Source: Cryptomeria japonica
Lineage: Eukaryota; Streptophyta; Pinopsida; Cupressales; Cupressaceae
Assembly: GCF_030272615.1 (NCBI RefSeq)
Contig: NC_081415.1
Span: forward strand, 265,639,925 to 265,703,924
Direction of reading: 5' to 3'
Length of the DNA: 64,000 nt
In this document: in pieces, positions 59,598 to 64,000 of the stretch
Position numbering within the stretch: position 1 is the first letter of the stretch
Layout: each line of letters begins with the position of its first letter
Notes under the pieces: model-generated
What the model was told of the DNA's origin: nothing
Databases searched by the model: none
What the model saw: only the letters and a program-made list of their open reading frames with translations
Position numbers and translations under genes: made by a program

Positions 59598-60790
59598 TCA
59601 AGCATAGAATTTCTTGAGATGGATAGAATTGATAGGTTCATCAAACCAATCACCTTCAGGGGTAGATAACTTGTATGCTCTTGATCCATATGTTGCTACT
59701 ATGATGAAAGGTCCTAGCCAATTTGGTTCAAATTTGCCCTTCTTTTCCCAATCTTGCTGATTTCTTGGATTTTCCCTTAGAACTATGTCTCCAATCTAAA
59801 AAATGCGTGGCTTGAATTTGTGGTTATAGCTTCTTGCCATTCTTTGTTGATATACTTTTAAATGATTTGTTGCATTTTGGCGACGTTCCTGAATTAGTTC
59901 TAGTTCCTGGAGTCGGGAGACTCTTTGTTCTTCTTCTGGTATAAGACCATGCAAGGATACTCGTAGAGAAGGTATCTCTACTTCTATAGGTAATATAGCT
60001 TCTGATCCATAGACCAAACAATATGGAGTTGCCCCTGTTGGAGTGTGGACACTAGTTCGGTATGCCCAAAGAGCAGGATTTAGCTAAATGTGCCAGTCTT
60101 TTCCATCTTCATTGACTATTTTCTTCAAGATTTTTAAAATAGTTTTGTTTGATGCCTCAGCTTGACCATTACCTTGTGGATAATATGGAGTAGAGAACCT
60201 ATGTTGGATATGAAACTATTCACATAGCTCTTTTACATCTTGATTTTTGAATGGTCTTCCATTATCAGTGATAATAGTCATAGGAACTCCATAGCAATAG
60301 ATTATATAATTTAAAATAAACGATGATATTTGTTTTCCTGTCACTATTGTTAAAGGCACAACTTCAATCCACTTAGTAAAATATTCAGTAGCAACCAGAA
60401 TAAACTTATGTCCATTAGAAGATGAGGGATTGATCTTTCCTACCAAATCTAGGCCCCATTGTGATAATGGCCATGATCCTGTCATAGGATATAACACTTG
60501 TGCTGGTGCATGAATTAGATTTCCATGAATTTGACATTGTTTACACTTTCTAGCATAGGTGAATGAATCTCTTTCCATAGTAGGCCAAAAGTAACCCATA
60601 CGAATAAGTTTCTTAGCCAATGTTAAACCACTTGAGTGTGTACCGCAAATACCCGCATGAATGTCATTAAGAACTCTCTCAAATTCATCTTTTTCAAGAC
60701 ATCTCAATAATGTACCATCTAGACCACGCCTATATAGGATATCAGAAATAATGGTATAGCGAGAGGATTGACGGATAAATTTTCTTCATT
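59598..60790 (-). pseudogene. int: Integrase of Gypsy element 2
   Basis: Minus strand, ending at a TGA (59,598-59,600). HHCC zinc segment (HAGICGTH ... CKQCQIHG), core residues Glu at 60,384-60,386 (ATEYFTKW), Asp in ITDNGRPF and Glu in GQAEASNK; then WAYRTSVHTPTGATPY, a long helical region and NWLGPFIIV. Stops are near 60,214 and 59,798 and elsewhere. As in element 1, Glu replaces the first Asp. Confidence 0.86.
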
Positions 60791-60884
60791 GATTACGAGA
60801 TAATTCCAAAGGAAGGATATGATCTTTCAAATATTGGTAGGTTTGACCATATAAGGATTGACTGGTTCCTGATATATGGCAAAT

Positions 60885-61370
60885 TCAATAGGTATGCTGG
60901 GATTGAATGGTAGGGGTTAAGATATCTTCCACAAGAAATTCGTAACGTTGTTGATTTTCTTTATTTTGCAAGAGAGATGCTATTGTAGCCATTGCATCTG
61001 CTGCTTTATTCTCATTTCTGGGAATTTGGGTGAATGTGATTTCTTTAAAATGTCCTTTAAATTCATCCACTAGTTGTTTGTATGGCATAAGCTTATCATC
61101 CTTTGTTTGATATTCATCATTTATTTGATTAATGACAAGTTGTGAATCACCATAGACATGTAGTTCTTTTACATTCCATTCAATGGCCATTTTGAGCCCT
61201 ATAACCAATGCTTCATACTCTACAGTATTATTGGTGTATGGAAATCATAGTCTATACGATTTCAGAATTGTATGTACTTGAGGTGTAATAAAAAAGATTC
61301 CTGCACCTGATCCATGTTGAGTATAAGAACCATCAAAGTACAATTCCCAAAAGTTTGTACTTACTGTCAA
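60885..61370 (-). pseudogene. Second (archaeal-type) RNase H of Gypsy element 2
   Basis: WELYFDGSYTQHGSGAG, EYEALVIGLKMAIEW, HVYGDSQLVINQINDEYQTK and NENKAADAMATIASL: all four acidic positions are present. One stop near 61,243 separates the first motif from the rest. This domain is better kept than its copy in element 1. Confidence 0.86.
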
Positions 61371-62027
61371 GATATCTGCATCAAGAAATTCGATGTGCAA
61401 AGGCATGTCATTTTGTAAAGGTGCATCAGCCAATTGATCAGCAATGACTTGTCCCTTGATGGCTTTCCGGTCAACATATTCTATGTCAAATTCACTTAGT
61501 ATCATAACCCATTTGGCTAGTCTCCCCGTTAATGTTGACTTGCTCAACAAATATTTGAGAGGATCTGTCTTTGCTATTAGTTTTATAGAATGAATCAACA
61601 TAAAATGTCGTAGCTTCTGAGTTGCAAATACAACTGCTAGACATATCTTTTCAATTGATGAATAATTTAACTCATAGCCAACAAGTGTTCTACTGATATA
61701 ATAAACTGCTCTTTCTTTTCCTTTATCATCATATTGAGCTAGGAGAGCGCCTAATGATACACTTGTTGCTGAGACATAGAGTAACATTGGTTTCCCTTTG
61801 GTTGGTGATATCAGTACTGGAGGACTCATAAGATATTCTTTTATTTGCACGAAAGCTTCTTCACATGTTAGATCCCATTTGAATGGAACATTTTTATGTA
61901 GAAGATGGGTAAATGGAAGACATCTATCGGCTAATTGGGACACAAATCTCCTGATTGATTGCAACCTTCCTTGTAAAGATCACAATTGACTTATGTTCTT
62001 AGGTTATTCCATCTCCATGATAGCTTT
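61371..62027 (-). pseudogene. pol: RT-linked RNase H of Gypsy element 2, truncated by Copia F
   Basis: Minus strand. From the Copia F insertion point leftward: SIRRFVSQLADRCLPFTHLL, LLYVSATSVSLGALLAQ (no Asp at the first catalytic position, as in element 1), AVYYISRTLVGYELNYSSIE and LAKWVMILSEFDIEYVDRK. RT proper lies outside. Confidence 0.85.
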
Positions 62028-63093
62028 TGTTAGGTCCCGGAGACAACTAAGAGCGGGGGGGGTGAATCAGTTGTCTCATAAATTCAAACCAAAAACCAAT
62101 TAACCAACTTAATGCTTAATACCGGTAAACCATTTAAGTATGCCGGTAGATAGTGTCAACAGTAAATTGCTATACCGGTAAAGATTAATGCATGAAACAT
62201 AAACATAAAGTCATCCACAACACATGACACCAATATTTGTACGTGGAAATCCTGTAAGGGGAAAAACCACAGTGGGAAACCTTACCCACAATCAAATGAT
62301 ACTACTACAGATAGTAAGTGTACATAAATGGGGTCTGCACATGCAGAAAGGCCAACAACCTAGAGCTCACTACTCAATCACAAAATGGGAGTCACACTGA
62401 CTACAGTTGGATGGTTAAATCCAATAAGAATGTACTGCACAAAATATCATCTTCATATGCTGGATTCGGTACCGGTGTAATGCTGATATGCTTCTACAAA
62501 AACCTAGCTTCACCTTCAAATGATGTCTTCCTATATACCTCTACTTAATTTCGCATATATCTTCTCACAATTCTTTTTCTCGCATTCACACATTCAATCT
62601 TACAAATAAGATCTTACATTTATACCATACCCTAAGACCAATTTTAGTAGGTTGGCTCTACAAGATATTACAATAAAAATATTTTACAAACAATATAATA
62701 TCCGATCCAATAACCAATTGAACATGTTGGCTTAATGCATTTACAACAATAATAAATCATCTCCATAGCGTGCCATGCTGATCTGGAAAAGATAAACCTG
62801 CCGGTGTAACCCTATGTAACCCTGGACCTATTTGCCGGTAAAAGCAAATATGCAAATATGAATATACCAATGATTAATTCTTCAAAACAAAGTGTCCATA
62901 CGATGTCTTTGACATTACCAAGTGTCTTTCATGTCATTCCAAGTGTCGGTGATCATTATATCCTACCAGTGAACCATATACCAGTAACTGTGCAATAGTT
63001 ACTTGCTTGCCGGTGAATGTTATTGGATCTCCAAAGTGCTAGTGTTCCAGTAGGTGTTGACATCAATGACAAAACCATACCAAAATACCAACA
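62028..63093 (-). repeat. 3' LTR of Copia F
   Basis: 1,066 bp; in plus orientation TGTTAGGTCCCGGAG ... AATACCAACA. G8 run near 62,055 and the conserved hairpin/GGTTTTTCCC motif at 62,241-62,289 (reverse complement). TTACCGGTA-like words recur. Confidence 0.9.
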
Positions 63094-63452
63094 ATCTCCC
63101 CCTTTGGCATTGACGGCAACACAAGATGGAAAAACCATCAAAGTGCCAAAATAGAAATGCCAAATACCAAAAACCAACAATCTCCTCTAAACAATTTCTC
63201 CCCCTGGGAGCAACATGTGTTTATCCAAAGATTTATTTTCAATACGAATCTCTCCTCAAAAGATAATGTGTTTTTCCATATATCTCTCCCCCTTTGACAT
63301 CAAATTCCAAAGATACAAAAATCAAGTTCATATACAAAATACCAATCAATTCAATATACCAACTACTCCCCCTGAGAAGTAGCTTCCTCATCAAAGACCA
63401 GAGTAAAAGATTTGTCTTTCAATTCTGCTGGTTGATGACAATCATCAACTGT
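63094..63452 (-). other. Polypurine tract and 3' untranslated part of Copia F
   Basis: Reverse complement of AAAGGGGGAGAT abuts the LTR (63,094-63,105). Further CCCCCT runs near 63,201, 63,289 and 63,368 are internal purine tracts, as in Copia A. Non-coding. Confidence 0.8.
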
Positions 63453-64000
63453 CTAAGTTTCTACTGGTGGGGGTATGAATCCAAGCTGATCTCTGAGATA
63501 TTCAAAAGTCTCCTTAGGCAAAGGTTTTGTGAAAATATGTGCAAGTTCTTTAGTATTCACATAAACCAGTTTTATCTCCTTTTCTTCAACTTTTTCCCTT
63601 AGAAAATTCAGTTTGATAGAAACATGTTTTGTTTTAGAATGTAATACCAAATTCTTAGATATATCAATTGCTGCAGTGTTATCACAATATATAGTAATAG
63701 GTTCCTTGCATTTTACCTTTATGTCTTTCAACATTTGCTTAAGCCATAGTACCTGTGTACAGTTAGTTGCTGCTGCAACATATTGTGATTCTGCTATTGA
63801 TAAAGATGTACAACTCTATTTCTTACTCAACTAGGAAACTAATCTCTTTCCAAGAAAGAATGCTCCTCCAGTGGTGCTTTTTCTATCATCCACATCTCCT
63901 GCCCAATTTGCATCTGTATATGCACATAGGTCAAAATTTTCATCTCTAGGATATCATCAACAAATACTTCTATGATCAAGATGTCATCATTAGTTATTTT
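63453..64000 (-). pseudogene. RNase H of Copia F, partial
   Basis: Minus strand; the clearly open part is 63,734 to 63,453 with YCDNTAAIDISKNLVLHS, KTKHVSIKLNFLREKV and TKPLPKETFEYLRDQLG. Upstream (63,735-64,000) the DVDDRKSTTGGAFFLGKRL stretch is readable with stops. RT lies outside. Confidence 0.87.

Larger units (their letters stand above)
53200..62027 (-). mobile_element. Tat-type Ty3/Gypsy retrotransposon, element 2 (cut by Copia F)
   Basis: Minus orientation: 3' LTR 53,200-54,355, polypurine tract, AGCGCT array, antisense plant-mobile-domain frame (reading on the plus strand), hairpin block, then integrase, second RNase H and RT-linked RNase H going right. It went into R copy 3 within GCACTTAT (likely 5-bp target CTTAT, 53,195-53,199). 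Copia F is inserted at 62,027/62,028 in the RT-RNase H connection, so gag, protease and most of RT lie beyond the window, if present. It is less decayed than element 1 in the second RNase H. Confidence 0.88.
62028..64000 (-). mobile_element. Copia element F, 3' part (continues beyond window)
   Basis: Minus orientation. 3' LTR, polypurine tract and RNase H are present; the remainder lies to the right. The LTR edge in Gypsy 2 is at 62,027/62,028, with GCTTT (62,023-62,027) as the probable target copy; the other copy is off-window. RNase H is similar to those of Copia A and B. Confidence 0.9.

Noticed and set aside
1-64000. tRNA, rRNA or snRNA genes
   Set aside because: I looked for the tRNA A and B boxes near the primer-binding sites and for rRNA-like stretches and found none; the tRNA-like words are retrotransposon primer sites.

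Overview
The window is a repeat-dense stretch of a large plant nuclear genome. It shows no host single-copy gene, no rRNA or tRNA gene and no prokaryotic signature. Almost everything is LTR retrotransposon in several nested layers: Ty3/Gypsy elements of the Tat type (two RNase H domains, a G-patch in the linker, an antisense plant-mobile-domain reading frame downstream of pol) and Ty1/Copia elements primed from initiator methionine tRNA. AT-rich composition, long decayed elements and heavy nesting fit a big-genome seed plant. A conifer or other gymnosperm is possible, but the sequence alone does not prove it.

Layout. (1) 1 to about 16,801: Tat-type Gypsy element 1, plus strand, entering from the left; leader, gag, protease, G-patch, RT, two RNase H domains, integrase to 9,730, then 5.7 kb of 3' sequence with a hairpin-bearing conserved block, CAT-rich filler, an antisense plant-mobile-domain pseudogene and an AGCGCT-motif array, then polypurine tract and 3' LTR from 15,463. 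(2) 16,802-18,978: unassigned LTR-like DNA with a (TA)16 run and a 77-bp tandem array. (3) 18,979-20,446: copy 1 of a roughly 1.45-kb repeat called R here. (4) 20,447-38,200: an old minus-strand reading-frame remnant split by two complete Copia elements, A (21,560-29,203, TSD TCAAC) and B (30,008-37,122, TSD TTCCT). (5) 38,201-45,939: a minus-strand solo Copia LTR (D, TSD GAGAA) split by complete Copia C (38,577-45,214, TSD GATTA). (6) 45,945-53,199: R copy 2, a minus-strand two-ORF unit with three zinc knuckles plus a long unknown protein (51,020 to 47,422), and R copy 3, itself cut by a Tat-type solo LTR (51,567-52,739). (7) 53,200-62,027: Tat-type Gypsy element 2, minus strand, inserted in R copy 3 and cut in pol. 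(8) 62,028-64,000: Copia F, minus strand, leaving the window on the right.

How it fits together. Each complete Copia element has matching 5-bp target duplications, and two solo LTRs have near-matching ones, so much of the order of insertion can be read: R copies and the unknown minus-strand sequence are oldest; A, B, D, the solo Gypsy LTR and Gypsy 2 went into them; C went into D and F into Gypsy 2. All pol frames I examined carry stops or frame changes, many of them CAG to TAG, so none of these elements looks autonomous today.

The most unusual signals are: two hairpins conserved between the Gypsy elements outside any coding region; the zinc-knuckle/unknown-ORF unit bordered by R repeats; the antisense mobile-domain frames with their AGCGCT arrays; and a strong excess of the hexamer ACCGAG in Copia A in all three reading frames.
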